DNA from: Nepenthes gracilis
Lineage: Eukaryota > Streptophyta > Magnoliopsida > Caryophyllales > Nepenthaceae
Direction: 5' to 3'
Assembly (NCBI GenBank): GCA_033239525.1
Contig: BSYO01000013.1
Coordinates: forward strand, 9,324,501-9,388,500
Length of the DNA: 64,000 nucleotides
Below the pieces are notes generated by a model. It was not told the DNA's origin and searched no databases. It was given only the letters and a program-made list of their open reading frames with translations. Below, piece by piece: positions 41,805-55,033 of the stretch. Position numbers and translations under genes: made by a program. How positions within the stretch are numbered: the stretch's first letter is position 1; every line of letters starts with the position of its first letter.

Positions 41805-43085
41805 TAATTTAAAATATTTAGGTAATATTTTAATGAAAATATTATGTTATTTAAAATACTTATATTTAAGGTATTGTTAATATATATAAAAAAATTTGAT
41901 TAAAAATAATTAAAAATATATCAATAAACCGTTTTTAACCTGATAAGTTTTAATTACGGACGAGTATAGTTAAGTTTTTTGCTACCGTATTCCGATCAGC
42001 TAGTTGAAAGAATTTTAAACTTCTGAGAAGTATCCGCTTAATCAAATAATGTTTTACTCGTTAGATTTCAAAGTGTATTATAAATATCACTTTCTTTAAG
42101 ATATTATTTGCTCTTTACAAATACAAATTAACTTGTGTGAATTATTTTGAAAATATACTGAAGTTTTATTTGACTGCATTGACAATAATGAAATCAATTT
42201 CGAAACCTTTAACCAAAATAAGATTATCTAATATTTATTAATTATTTCATATAGTAGATAGTTAATATGAATAATCTAATTATTTATAAGTTTTTCATTC
42301 TTATATTTTTTCTTGTATTTTCTCTTTCTCTACCAAAATCGATGGCACAATTTATTCATAGACAAATATATAACACATGAAAAACTACATGTCTAATAAT
42401 TTTTAAGGTAGTTGAAAGTCAGGTAGATTAATTAATAGTCGATAATTATGATAGTTCTTGAAACTACCATCGAATGTAACATAGATGCTACATATGCGCT
42501 CTATATATATATATCTTCCATGAGCATGTGGCATATATCACATATCTAAATATTAATACAATATGAGACTTTATGAAATGAAAAATCTTCATTTTTCCAT
42601 TGTTTTTAATATTTAAAAAGGTGTGAGATTATCAATAATCTTAAAAATTTATGTATAAATAGTGGTGTTTAATGATTGAACCATTGCTCAATGAAATATG
42701 TTATAATTAATGAAAATAGTACGGTAGGCTAATTTTAAACAAATGATCCTATTTGATTAGTTTAAACAATAAATCACATATAATTTTACGTCATTGAAAA
42801 TTTACAATAACTGCCATTTTTATCAACATATGTTATATCCAATCATGAGCCTAAACTCCATGAAGCGGCAGTATTTCATAACTTTATAGGAAAATTTTTT
42901 CAGAAGTGTGCTAAAACCTAAAATATTTCAACAAAAAATTATTATAAGTCTATTAAGAGCATTATTTACTCAATCTTCCTTTATCAATTATGGTTTTCAA
43001 ACACTACTAACTCCACTGTAGGATGAAAATATATTATTACAGTATTTACAATCACTTGTAATATACTTTGATTTGCTAAACTTAA
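41800..43085. other. AT-rich DNA without recognised feature
   Basis: Long A/T runs and no supported ORF. A second short (TA)n lies near 42503-42514. Confidence 0.5.
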
Positions 43086-43089
43086 AACT

Positions 43090-43780
43090 TTGTTGGGCTT
43101 TGATCACTTCATTATAGGTATCACAATAGACAGAAGGTCATTGGAAGATTACACGAGGTTCATGCGAGGATTGGGATACTCATGCGCACGGTGCATGGCC
43201 AATACGCTGCCTACACTTGAGGCGAGTTCGAGTGCCAATTCAAATTTATTGTTGACACATCCACACTCGAGACTTACTCGAGTAGCACTCGAGCGGCGGT
43301 TCTAGTGGTACCCGCAGGTTACCTGCATTTGAGTCACAGCTGATGGCACTTAAGTGTGGTTTGTAGTATAAAACACGTCAAATGCATTTTAGGGTTTAAT
43401 TCTAAAAACATTCTTATACAAGGAGTGCCGCACAAAGAGGGTGAAACGAAGAAGGTAATAGAGGAAGAAGGTTCGATATTGGGTTGAGATCCAATTTGAA
43501 TTCTGTTCTTTGTCAAGATAGGATATATTGTTTTAGAGACGATTTCTAAATTATATTTTTGTTTGATTACTTTTATTCCTCATTATATTTCTCTTGTGGG
43601 TTATTAGGTGTATTGAGGGGGGTTATAATCACTCATTTTTTATTCGAGATTGTAGTTAAGAGTTCGGAATGAGTTTTTGTAATCGATACTTTCATAGTGA
43701 ATTTGTTTGGAATTTATCTCGTAATTTTTTTCTTGGTTGAAATGGTTTTCTACGTTAAAAATATTATATATTATTGTGTT
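43090..43780 (+). repeat. Possible solo LTR or LTR fragment
   Basis: A GC-richer block with several CTCGAG/actcgag motifs (43217-43300) is followed by a T-rich stretch with gtttttgtaatcgatactttcatagtg, a texture typical of copia LTR ends. No partner copy or target duplication was found. Confidence 0.3.
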
Positions 43781-44067
43781 TCTTATACTTACAATTTTGA
43801 TGGATGACGATTGATGGGGGGTTCGGATGTTGTTCCGCTATACTGGATTATGCGTATTTGGATTGATCCTTAGCAGACTTAACATCAAGCGTAGGTTCTA
43901 TTTGTTGACGATTTTAAGCATATGGGCTTGAAATCAATCCTTATTTGAAAAACATTATATACATTCGTCAGGAAATTGGATTGTGCTGGGTGGGGCGCCA
44001 AATCGGATCTTCTTGTTTATCGATCGACGGGATCCGCTCAAGTCTTGAATCGAGTCCTGCACCTAAA

Positions 44068-45373
44068 GTAGACAAGATGGTCGGGAAGGCCAATGGGCTA
44101 AATCCCCAAAGGCTCTCCGACGCTCAAGTCAGTCATGGCCTTTTTGAGAATAAAAAAGGGAAAGATATATTTTTGTTCTCTTTTAGATAGTATTTTTTAG
44201 AGAGAGAGAGAGTTTTTCCTGCCCTCTCCTCCTTTTGTTTTTTTCCCTCCTCCCTTTTCGTGGAGGATAACTCCTCTTTATGTAGGACCTCCTCTCTCTG
44301 GAGGTTTCTGGAGGTTTTTCCTCTTCTCTGGAGGTTTTCGGAGGTTTTCTTACCTTTCGGTCGGTTATGGTTAAACTTTATCCATAATTAACCACCAGTG
44401 ATAACCACCGGTTATAACCGCTTGTGGATTACATAAAACGGTTTGTGCGATTATTTTTTGGGTGGGTTATTATTGTACCCATCATAAGCCCCATGCTAGA
44501 AGATTAAAATTTTAACTTCTAGCATGTTTTCTGATGGGATTGATTACTTAGAATTTTAACGATTTGGATTAATTTACTCTCGATTTGGTGACTCCATTTT
44601 CTTGGTCACTCGGATTTTTACTCAGTTTGGTGACTCCATTTTCTTGGTCACTCGGATTTTTACTTGGTTTGGTGACTCCATTTTTTTCCCGGTCACTCCC
44701 GATTTTACACTCCGTAAATATTGGTACCCATCCATTTCCACTCGGAAAACTTGGTACCCCTTCATATTTCCCTCGGAAATATTGTACCTGCCGTATTTCC
44801 CTCTGAGAAAAGTTGCACTCCGTCGAGATTTGCCTCTGCTGTAGCTCACGGCAGTCAAGATTCACTCCAGCCGTAAAACACTTTGGCGCATCAAATTTAC
44901 TTATTTGCTCGCTTTCTTGGTAAGGCTGGTCCAGATCCACTCCGAGCCCAAAAGGCATTTGGCTATTATTTTCATTTCCATCACACTTACTCTAGAAGGA
45001 CACATTAAGCGTTCCCCAGTCGATCCGCGGATCGTCTCCATACCAACTTGAATCTGAGTCGCATGCAACACAAAAGTAGACAAGATGGTCAGGCCAATTA
45101 AATCCCAAAGGCTCTCCCGACTGCATCGGTCATGGCCTTTTTGAGAATAAAAAGGAAAGCTATATTTTGTTCTTTTAGATAGTATTTTTAGAGAGAGAGA
45201 GTTTTTCCTGCCACTCTCCTCCTTTTGTTTTTCCCTCTCCCTTTTCATGGGAGGATAACTCCTCTTTATGTGGACCTCCTCTCTCCTGGAGGTTTGGGTT
45301 TTTCACTCTTCTCTGGAGGTTTTCGGAGGTTTCTTACCTTTTCGGTCGGTTATGGTTGAACTTTATCTGTGCA
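44068..45373. repeat. Direct repeats of about 310 bp, 1005 bp apart
   Basis: 44068-44385 and 45073-45373 share aagtagacaagatggtc, catggcctttttgagaataa, an AG-dinucleotide run and tttttcctgcc. They also share two ctctggaggttt blocks and cggtcggttatggtt. Between them lie a 42-bp tandem repeat and degenerate related sequence. This may be an LTR-like pair or local duplication. No coding content is supported. Confidence 0.75.
44584..44705. repeat. 42-bp tandem repeat, about three copies
   Basis: Units start at 44584, 44626 and 44668 with tttggtgactccatttt, and the third is degenerate. Stop-free frames across it are a by-product of the period being a multiple of three. Confidence 0.88.
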
Positions 45374-45870
45374 ACCGGATTATAGCATTTTGGATTCCTA
45401 AAAAGCGGTTTTGTGCGGTTGTTTTCTTGGATCGGTTATCTTTGTGCCCTTGAATATCTTTCTTTAATCTTTTTGCCAAAGGATTTGTTAAATTTTAACT
45501 TTCCATCAAAGTCAGCACTCGCCACATCATTGACAAATATATAATCTCATATAACTATTTTTTTTTAGAAGTGTAACGATAGTTTTATTTATTTTTTTTT
45601 ATTGAAAGAAGCTTGTATTGTCACCATCATCTTTGTCAATAATCTAATTTAAGATTTGAGAATAACTTAGATGTAATTAAATATTTTTGTATTAAGAGTG
45701 ATGGATTCCGTTTCTAGAATGAAATTTATTGAAAATTTGACACATATAAATTTGAAATAAATTATGTACAATGCTGAAAAATCTCTTCGTTATTTAAGCT
45801 AGAATTAATCTACATAAAAATATTTTAAATATTTTCCTTTTATCTAAATTTTATAATTTATAATAGTTCC
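45374..45870. other. AT-rich DNA, weakly similar to 61818-62000
   Basis: No gene. aatgaaatttattgaaaattt at about 45718 has a near match at about 61838, so both sides of the decayed copia element share a short sequence. The cause is unclear. Confidence 0.35.
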
Positions 45871-45879
45871 TTATTAGAA

Positions 45880-46797
45880 GAAACTTGTATAGATTTTTCA
45901 TAGTTCTTTCTAGCAGGTTCCGATCACCAAACTTTACTTGCAAAGTTGAGAATAAGATTTCTACAACGATTTTTATCAAATTTTTTGTTTGAATCTGCAA
46001 TGAGACAATAAGATAATGCATTATAACAAAAATAATAATCACAAAAATGAGATACATAAGTTTTACATGAAAAATCTATTTAAAAAATAAGAAAAAATCA
46101 CAAGATAATATGTTCAAAAATATTTATTATTTGATGAGTTCTGTTACAAAAATATCTAACAATCCAAGAATATAATACTTTGTAATAAGTAAATCAAATA
46201 TAGATAGAAGAATACATGAATAAAGGAAAAGAAAATAACTGGCAAAAATATTCTTCTTAATAGTAAAAAAATTATTTCCAGAGTTGGTAAAAAACGTAAC
46301 ATGATTTTAAGCCTAAAAGAATGAATAAATATTCCTTTTCTTTATTTTTGTCATTTCATTATCTTTCTATCTCTTTTTGATACTAAGCAAGTTTGAATAA
46401 CTCTTATGGAAAATGATTTAAAAATTGTGTTATACTTTTAGAAACAAGTCACGACGTATAAGCATCTAACAGTCACATATCAGATGTGCCTATATTATAC
46501 ATTGGCACACATAGTGTTTTATCAGGTGTGCATTAAGCATGCTTGTGTACCCTAAAACTATGTATAAGCTCCTTTTAGGTGCATATGAGATGTGCCTATA
46601 TAGCTATCAACACATGTATGTCCTCATAGGTGCCCATCAAGCATGGGGCAATATCTCTTGATGAAGAACTTCTTTCGCTCACATTTGGATTATCTAAACA
46701 TTTCATAAAACTCTACACAGATGGTCAACAAATCATTAAATATAGATATGTATAAAGAGTATGCCGCTCATAAAAAAGTTGTCCATCCTAATAAACA
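45880..46797 (-). repeat. 3' LTR of the decayed copia element (approximate)
   Basis: Aligns with 51700-52167 plus 61399-61812 once the gypsy element is set aside. Edges are approximate because of divergence. Confidence 0.6.
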
Positions 46798-47089
46798 TCC
46801 CTTGTGACCATGTGGGAGCCATTGCCATTTCAGTAATAATTCGACATGTTTCAAGCATTCTTCTTTGCATTACTTTCATCATTATATATTATCGAGTATA
46901 GTCTATATTGACTTTATCAATCATTTACAATTCAAGTCAACAATGCTATTCACCTAATAATATCTTACATTAATGTACTTTAATTTGGATTAAAATGACC
47001 GAGTTCTTGTAATGACAAATTTCTTTAATTGTCACAAAGCAATATATATTGCTTTTACTTAAAACTGAGTTCTCTATTGAACTTTTTCA

Positions 47090-47330
47090 TCTATAATATT
47101 TTTTTAATCTTTTGGTTTATCACAATGAATTTAACTTTGGTTGCAGAAAGTGTAATACATTTTTGTAGCCTTGACTGCCATGGCACAATACCTCTTGCAA
47201 ACATTATCAAAGATCCCAAAGCGGACTTTCGAGAATTAATATTGCAAATGCATTTTGACATCGATGAATTTAGTAAAAAGCAACTTATCATTGTTAAAGT
47301 ATATACATATCTTTGAAGTACCCCAAAGAA
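47090..47330 (-). pseudogene. Copia RNase H fragment
   Basis: The minus strand contains VPWQSRLQKCITLSATKVKF, the conserved WQS.LQKC.ALSTTEAE region of Tork/Tnt1 RNase H. The family's catalytic ALSTTEAE is changed (TEAE to TKVK). Confidence 0.72.
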
Positions 47331-47959
47331 ATTTGAGTATTCACTTTTTCACGGATCAATACTCTCTTACGAGGTTGGAAAGGAATCAACTGATTGCTCC
47401 AATTACATGAGCTATGTTTGGTTTGGTGCACACTATAGCACACACTAAACTCCTATGGTTCGTAGAATAATGAACACATCTTATAACAATATCCTTATCA
47501 TCCATAGAAGAATTATAGAGTACTCAAATTAAATTGTTTAGTAAGCGTAATACTCACTAGTTTGGACTTCTTCATATTGAATTGTTAAAACACTTTTTTC
47601 AATGTAACTCTTTTAGAACATTTAAAGTTTCTTCACCTTCTGTTCACAAAATTTTTTATATTAAGAATTTATTTTGTTGGGCCCGAATCTTTTATTAAAA
47701 AGACTTTTCATGTTGCTTTTTTAACTCTATAATACGGGATACATTCTTAATGATCATATCAACCACATAGAAGAAGATGATAATAAAATTCTCTTCTAAG
47801 ATCCTTTAGATAAAAATATAATTGTTCAAAATAGTCTTCTTATAGCCCTACTCCACTATCATTAACTCAAACATTTTATACTATTTCCTTGATGCCTTAT
47901 TTTAGACTGTAAAAGCTCTTCTTCAAGCAAAATATAAGATACTCCTTCCCCTTTACTTG

Positions 47960-48230
47960 GAACCACTCTTGATTATTTTATATAGATTTTCTCCTTAAGA
48001 TTAATGTGAAAGAATATCATCCACACTTTTAGTTGTTTGATTTCTAGATCTCGGCTTACCGCTAAATTGAGAACAATTTTAATGGAAGATATCCTTATAA
48101 TGGAAGAAATGATCTTTTCAAAATTGATTCCTTTCTGTTGGATAAATCTCTTCACAACAAATCTTGAATTACACCTTGACTGAGGGTTGTACTCTTCAGA
48201 CTTTAAGCAAAACATCAACTTATTCTTGAG
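47960..48230 (-). pseudogene. Copia reverse transcriptase N-terminal fragment
   Basis: The frame 48218-47973 encodes RFVVKRFIQQKGINFEKIIS and a region ending LKEKIYIK, matching the ARLVVKGF.Q..GIDF start of copia RT. The rest of RT (to about 47330) is decayed. Confidence 0.78.
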
Positions 48231-48299
48231 TGCTCATTTGCCCTTAGTCAATCTAGTGAACTCAAAAGTGTGATTTTAATGTAAAGACTTTATTTTGTC

Positions 48300-48810
48300 T
48301 TATATGGCATTCATACACCCTGTCTCATGGTCATCCTCTATAATTTTATTAAAGCATTCAGGCCATCCATCAATTATAAGTAATATATACTCATCGGTTA
48401 ATAGGTGTATGGAAGGATGATGATCTCTCATAGATCGTCTGAGTGAGATGATCGATGTAGGCTTAGAAATTTCATATTTAACATTATCATTAGTATCATT
48501 ATCAAGATTGTCCACCTCATCAAATTTGGGAATATTATAGTCTTCATCGACCTCAAACATCATTATCAACTTATATTAGCATCTGTGTCAATGCGATATG
48601 ATCTATATCGCAAAGACAATTATTATCATGGAAGATCACTTTCTTCATTTTGTTGATATCCTCAATGGTTTCATCCTCAATAAACATTAAATCTTTAGAT
48701 CTCAGAAGCTTCATTTTTTTTGAATCATAAAACCGATAACTAAATTCATCTATTGCATAATTGAAAATATATTGACATGTCTACACATTGATCTTGGATC
48801 TTTTGCACCT
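48300..48810 (-). pseudogene. Copia integrase C-terminus and connector to RT
   Basis: The minus strand reads FSYRFYDSKKMKLLRSKDLM and EDETIEDINK (near 48770-48660), the conserved integrase tail. Then come the RRSMRDHHPSIHLLTDEYIL connector and a WPECFNKIIEDDHE stretch leading into RT. Confidence 0.75.
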
Positions 48811-51650
48811 TATGATATAGACAAAAGACTTACACCTAAATGTGCAAAAGAGATCGTATGATACCTCCTTTCTGAATCACGCCTTGTTGAACATATTACC
48901 ATTTAGGGGACGGTTAGGAAGAGGTTGATTATATGAGTCATAATATTTAATATTTTCACCTAAAATGAATTGAGGAGATTTGCTTCCAAAAGTACACATC
49001 AAATCCTGTCGATCAACATATAATTGATCTTTATGACCATACCGTTTAGTTATGGTATCTTTGGCAGGGTCTTTTTATGTTAGAACCTAGTTGGACGATT
49101 GTGTGCATCCATTGTCTCAGTATACTCTTCTTCGTTGTCACTATAGATGCACTTTAATTTTTTCCATTTACCTTTTCAATCAAATTATAAAATTTTTTGA
49201 AGTTATCAAGTACTTGATTCTTTATTTGTAACAAATGTACCTACAATTTTCTAGAATAATTATTATTAAAGGTTGTGAAATAAAGTATGCCACTAGGGGT
49301 TTTTACCTTGAGAGGACCATATACATCGGTATATATGAGTTTATGAAGATCTACTTTCTTTGAAGATGAATTTCCATGGAATAAAACTTTTTATTACTTC
49401 CTAGCCATATTTTTTTTTTAGTAAGTAAGTAAAATTGAATTAAAATAAAAGAAAGTACAAAAAATATGTTCTACCTCCAAGTATTTTGCCGACTTAGTGG
49501 TAGAACATAGACTCTAAGGTAAATCCCGAGCACCACCATGACACATTTCATAAAATCAAAATAAACCATACAAAAAAAAACCCAGCCAAATCCAACGCCG
49601 GTCAAATCGTTGACCGAAAAACTAACCCAAAGGCCGTCTGTTCCATTAGCCGGAATCCAAGTTGATCCATGCCACTATATCTGGTCAACCCTTTGACCAG
49701 ACTTTTCCTTCTTTTCATGCAGCCATGCACCCTACAGCCTCCAAAGCCAGTCAAAACATTAACCGAAAATTGAGCCAAAAGCCGGCCATTCCATCAGCTT
49801 GAAACCAACCTGATCCATGCCACTATTTCGGTCAAACTGTTGACCAAAAACTTGAGCCAACAACTGTCCATTCCATCAGCCGGAGCCCAACTTGATCCAT
49901 GCCACAAAGTCCGGTCAACCTTTCGACCAAAATTTTCTCTCTTTTCATGCTGCCATGAACTCCACATGCCTCCAAAGCCGTTCAAGCCATTGACCGGGAA
50001 ATTTGAACCAAAAGCCGGCCATTCCATCAGCTTGAAACCCACTTGGGCCATGCCACTATGTCCGGTCACACCATTGACTCACATGCCAAACCGGTCAAGG
50101 AGCATCTCGGCATTTTGCTGCATGAGGACCCACATGCCAAGCTGGCATTATGCAATGACAGTTGCAAACCAGGCAAATTCCATCCCGGTATTTCCAAGTC
50201 AAAAGGTAGCACAAAGATAAAAAACCAGTCCTTTTTGTTTTGTTTTTTTTTTTTTTGCCGGTGAGTGCGAGAACGGCCAAAAACCAAAAGAGCCGGTCAA
50301 CAGGAAGACCGGCCAAGGAAATCTAAAGAAAATAGCTTTTTTTTTCTTGTTTGGGCCGGTGAAACCAAGAACGGCCAAGAACCAGGGGAGTCTTGGCCAT
50401 ACAATGAGGACTCTTCTTCAATTTTGTCTCCTTTATGCCTAGAAGAAGTTTTTTCACAAAACAATTGAGTCATTTCTCATTCGTACTGTTAAATTTCTTA
50501 TGTTATAATTTGGTATACTTGTCTCCCTTCACTACATTTACATCTCCATTTGAAATTAAGACTTATAATATGTACAATCTAGTAAACATATTTCCATGTA
50601 CCACCACTAGAAAACATCTAATGAGCTCATACGAGAACTTGTAAAAGGTTTTGCAAAACCCTAAATCATGATCTTATTGACCGAAATAAGATTTAATCGA
50701 ATATCTACAACATATCACATATTTCTTATGATTAATTTCACGTCATTGACAATAGTCAAACACATATTACTATAACTCATGATTTATGAAAAGTCGTTAT
50801 TACTCATATTCAATATCTAAAATTGTCATAGTATAGATGTAAAAGTTCCCTTCCTTGACGTCATGTGGAGTGAGGTGCCATTATTAAACGATCAACTTGT
50901 CTCATAGTTGACCATGTTGATCACTTCTTTTTCACACACAATAATAAAATCAAACTTGGTAATAATAAAGGCTCTCTCATCATCTCAAGCGGCCTTATCT
51001 CTCTTCTTGTCACCACTATTATTTTTGAGTTTTTACTTATAATAATATTTTTTGATGTAACTTTTCTTACCACAATAACGATAATCAAAGTTTTATATTA
51101 TAACTTTGACTTACTCTGGCTCTTATCACAATTCTTAGAGCCCTTCCTCTTACTTCTCCTTTAAGTCTTGGATCCCAACACTTTGGGTTTGAAAAGAGGA
51201 AGAACCATAAGACTTTCTTCTAATTTCTTTATTAATAACTGCCCCAATTGTAATCTGCATAATCATAATATTATTTGGAGCAAAATTAATAATAAAGATT
51301 TAAAGGACCTCCTATGAATCTAACAAATTTTTAAGAACCATAAGCCAAGCAACTTATTGTTAAATTTAATACTCATACCAGGCGATTGATCAATACACCT
51401 TTAAAACTCATTTAGGTGGTCGGCAATTGAGTGATCTTCCTTACATCTCAATTGTATTAGTTTCTTCTGGAAATATAATTTATTGTTATCTCATTTTGAG
51501 GCATAGAATGCTTAAGCTTGTTCCACAATGTCCTACATACTTTTTATGTCAAATGTAATTATAAATATTATTGTCAATAATTGCCAAATGTACCCACAAA
51601 TTTACTTATATTTGAAATCCCACTCTTCAAAATTTGATCTAAATTTTAAG
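48811..51650 (-). pseudogene. Copia integrase core, pre-integrase and gag remnants (interrupted)
   Basis: Integrase core pieces lie at 49400-48811 (GNSSSKKVDLHKLIYTDVYG). The pre-integrase region lies at 50640-50467 and is separated from the core by the inserted 49410-50466 segment. A heavily decayed gag-like stretch extends to about 51650. Stops in all frames. Confidence 0.5.
49410..50466 (-). mobile_element. Poly(A)-tailed insertion with internal tandem repeats
   Basis: Read on the minus strand it ends in attttacttacttactaaa plus further A residues at 49411, a retroposon-like 3' end. The interior holds alternating repeat units of about 149 and 82 bp starting gtggcatgg (minus strand), covering about 49605-50070. 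No RT is present. It could be a truncated LINE or a SINE/retro-transcript. The 5' edge is approximate and I found no clear target duplication. Confidence 0.5.
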
Positions 51651-52167
51651 TTATAAATACTAAAAAATTTAACACAACAACCCAAATACTGTAATACTAT
51701 ATTTTAGGTTATGGTAATCAAACTTTACTTGAAAAGCAGATAACAAATCTCTATAATGATCATTATTGAACCATTTATTTGAATTTGTAAAGAAGTAATA
51801 TGATAACTTATAATAACAAAAAAACAATAATTATAAAGATAAGATAAAAGAGTTTCATATAGAAAATCTATTTTAAAATGATGAGAAAAATTATGGGATG
51901 ATACGTTTAAAAATATCCATTAGTTGTTGAGTCTAATTACAAAAATCTCCAGCATTTTAAGGATACAATATTTTATAATGAATAAATCGAACATAGAAGA
52001 ATATATGAGCAAATGTGAATAAAACAATGATAAAATTATTATTTTTATTAGCATGAATAACGTATCCAAGATTGATAAAAATAGGACACGATTGGGGATC
52101 TAAACGAATGAGTAAATATTAGTATTCTTCTTTTCTCTCTCTTCCTTCTCTTTCTTTCTTTATTTCA

Positions 52168-54415
52168 TGTGATGGAATGGATTTTTTTCCTCAAAAGCAT
52201 CCGTCAGGATAGAAACGTAATCAACGAGACTATCAAAATAATTCTCCCTATAACATACAAACACAGGATCACATGTGCCATCCATGACACAAATTTATAA
52301 AAATATTAACTACACTAACAGTTCAATAACGAGATGCCGTTTAGGACCTGTAAGTAAATCCAGAGTTTAGAGCGTAAGTAAACTAATAATCTGTAGAAGT
52401 ATAGCTTTTCCTTTTTACAGTCATACATATCATATGCTTTCCGTACAAAAATTCATATGTTCTAGAACATCCATAAACATAAAGTCAGTATACAAAAATC
52501 ACAATTTCAGCTAAGCCTTCACATCGACAAGCTCTTCAAAAATAGCTCCAATGCACTAAGGTTCCCAAACGTCATCAAACAACACCTTTCTGTCTACTCT
52601 TTCTCATCATGCAGTAACTCTACTGTCTCATCTGAAGGGAAAAAAATAATAAAACAGTGAGCCGAGACCCAGCAAGGTACATACACATGAGCAGTAAAAT
52701 GATGATGCAGAACGATCACGTAGTTATGCATAAACAGAACGGTTAATCAGAATATAATCCCGAAAATAGAGAAAAACATACTTTGATAATATTATACTTC
52801 AGAATCAGAATCAGCAGTCGGTAAAATGAAATCAGTAATCGTTAATTAACAAATGGAAAACGGTAAACAGTAATCGGTACACGGTATTCAGTAAACTACA
52901 AATAGTCATCGATACTTCAGAACTTAACATATCGGTAATCGGTACTTCATATTCGGTAATCGGTACGGTAACATAACATTTCGGTAAAATAGTAAACGGT
53001 ACTTCGTAACATATCAGTACAGACCCTGCTAGTATACTCTACTAGCTAATGAGGCAAATAATCGAGGATAGATTGTATTCACTCCACACAATCTAAGATC
53101 GGTAACTGTCATATGGGTATCCCATCTTACGGGATTAGTACGGTATGCCACCCGAAGGTAGGCCGGTAACAGTAATTCTTCCTGACTGTAATGCCCCAAG
53201 GGCAGGGCGGACCACAAATAATCCATGGCAGAGTTATCCTTGATTACCGCCGAAAAGTCCTAAGGCATGCCGGAGAACCTATCCGGACTGTAGTCAGTCT
53301 CGGGTCCTAAAATAATTGTAACAAAAACCATCTCTTTATCGAAAATCCCTTTTTTAAAATCAGACTTTCACAATATACTTTTAGCTAACTCTTAGTATAC
53401 ATGGAAATTTTCTTGGTATAGGTCGGTACATATTCTCAAAAACAAACTATACTGGAAGCTTCATTTCGATGTCAATTAACTTTCATATAACAGAAGCTAC
53501 GGTTAAAATTCATCAAAACCTCTTCATTTTCGTACATAGGGCTTCGTCAAAACCTTCGGACTCAAATCGATCTCTTATATGTACATATTTCATGAAATTA
53601 ATATCATAGATGCCATACATATATATTAAATTATACAATTTACTCAAACTACTCAACATGTTCGAGCTAGGGTTTTATCACATACTTTTCAAGACAAATT
53701 GAACACTATTTTCATGCTTATTCACGAAATCGAAACCAAATCTTACAATAAATATGGATAAACACAAAATCTAACCGATTAATCGAAGGAAACATGCTTC
53801 ATGTACTTTAAACATGCATCAACATCATTTTCACAACATTTTCATTAACTTTAAAGCAACAGAAACGGTAAAAATGAAAAACAACGTCCAAGGTACACTT
53901 GCCTTAACCCGATCTACCGTTATTTTACCGGGTGTGGGTTGGAACTAGAGATTTTCCCATTCTTCTCTTCTCTTCTTCCTCTTTTTCCTCTCCTTTGTGC
54001 GTGCTCGTTCTCTCTCTCTCCTTTCCCTTTTCTCCTCCGTTTTATAACAAAAACGAAGCAAAAATGCGGGCAAAAGTCGGGGCCGCGCTTGAGCGTAGCT
54101 CGAGCCCTCAGCGAACGGGCTGTGTTCTGTTTTTCGGGCTCGAGTGGCCAGCGGGCGAGCAGCGAGCGGGCTATATTCTGCTAAATATGCTCGAGCGGCC
54201 CGCAGGGGCGCGGCGAGCAGGGCTACTACTGGATTTTCCGCTTGCTACAACCGCTCCGGCGCGCAGCAGGCGCCATTCTGCTGCTTGCTGAACTCGGGCA
54301 TTTTTTTCAATTTATGCTTTCAACAAACACTTGCTCATTACATGCTTAGCCTCTTAATGATATTAATCACCTTAATTACATCTAGTTATCACGTTTTCGG
54401 TTCCGGGTCCTCACA
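52168..54415 (-). repeat. 3' LTR of the gypsy element
   Basis: 2248 bp, ends TGTGATGG...CCTCACA on the plus strand. Contains one full 51-bp GC-rich unit (54138-54188) plus a partial one. Confidence 0.93.
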
Positions 54416-54439
54416 CCCTCCCCCACTTAAAAAAATTTC

Positions 54440-55015
54440 ATCCGCAAAATTGAATAAACTACATACCTCAAGGGAACAAGTCAGGATACTTGCTTTGGAT
54501 CTCCTCTTCGCGCTCCCAAGTGGCCTCCTCCGGCGAATGATTTCTCCAAAGCACTTTCACCAGGGGAATGGACTCGTCCGTAACCATTAATCCTTTCGGT
54601 CTACAATTTCCAATGGCTCCTCAATGTAGGACAAGTCCTTATCAATAGACAAAAATCCGTAGTCAATCACGTGCGCTGGATCATGGACATATTTTCTCAG
54701 CATCGATACATGAAATACATCGTGTACGTCGGTAAAATTTGGAGGTAATGCCAACCTATAGGCTACCTCACCGACCCTTTTCAGAATCTCAAAAGGGCCA
54801 ATGAACAGAGGCTTCAACTTTTCCTTTACTCCAAATCGAAATGTGCCCTTGGATGGCGAGACCTTTAGAAACACAAGATCTCCTATCTCAAAACTCAATT
54901 CTCTCCTTCGCTTGTCCGCATTACTCTTCTGTCTACTCTGAGCAACCTTCAAATTATTGTGAATCACCTTAATCTTCTCTGCTGTTTCTTTCACAATCTC
55001 CGGGTACAAAATCAT
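54440..55015 (-). pseudogene. Gypsy integrase C-terminus with chromodomain
   Basis: Starts upstream of KVAQSRQKSNADKRRRELSF and includes GTFRFGVKEKLKPLFIGPFE and VFHVSMLRKYVHDPAHVIDY. After a stop near 54587 the frame continues into a chromodomain-like end with LVKVLWRNHSPEEATWE. Chromodomains steer chromovirus integration to heterochromatin. Confidence 0.8.
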
Positions 55016-55033
55016 TTTGTCTCCGGTCTCCTC

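Noticed and set aside
44569..45248. Overlapping ORFs of 115-129 codons on the minus strand
   Set aside because: They result from 42-bp and other repeats with a period divisible by three, and the repeated motifs give them a false protein look.
49794..50316. Several overlapping ORFs of 73-126 codons
   Set aside because: They follow the alternating tandem repeat on both strands and have no domain.
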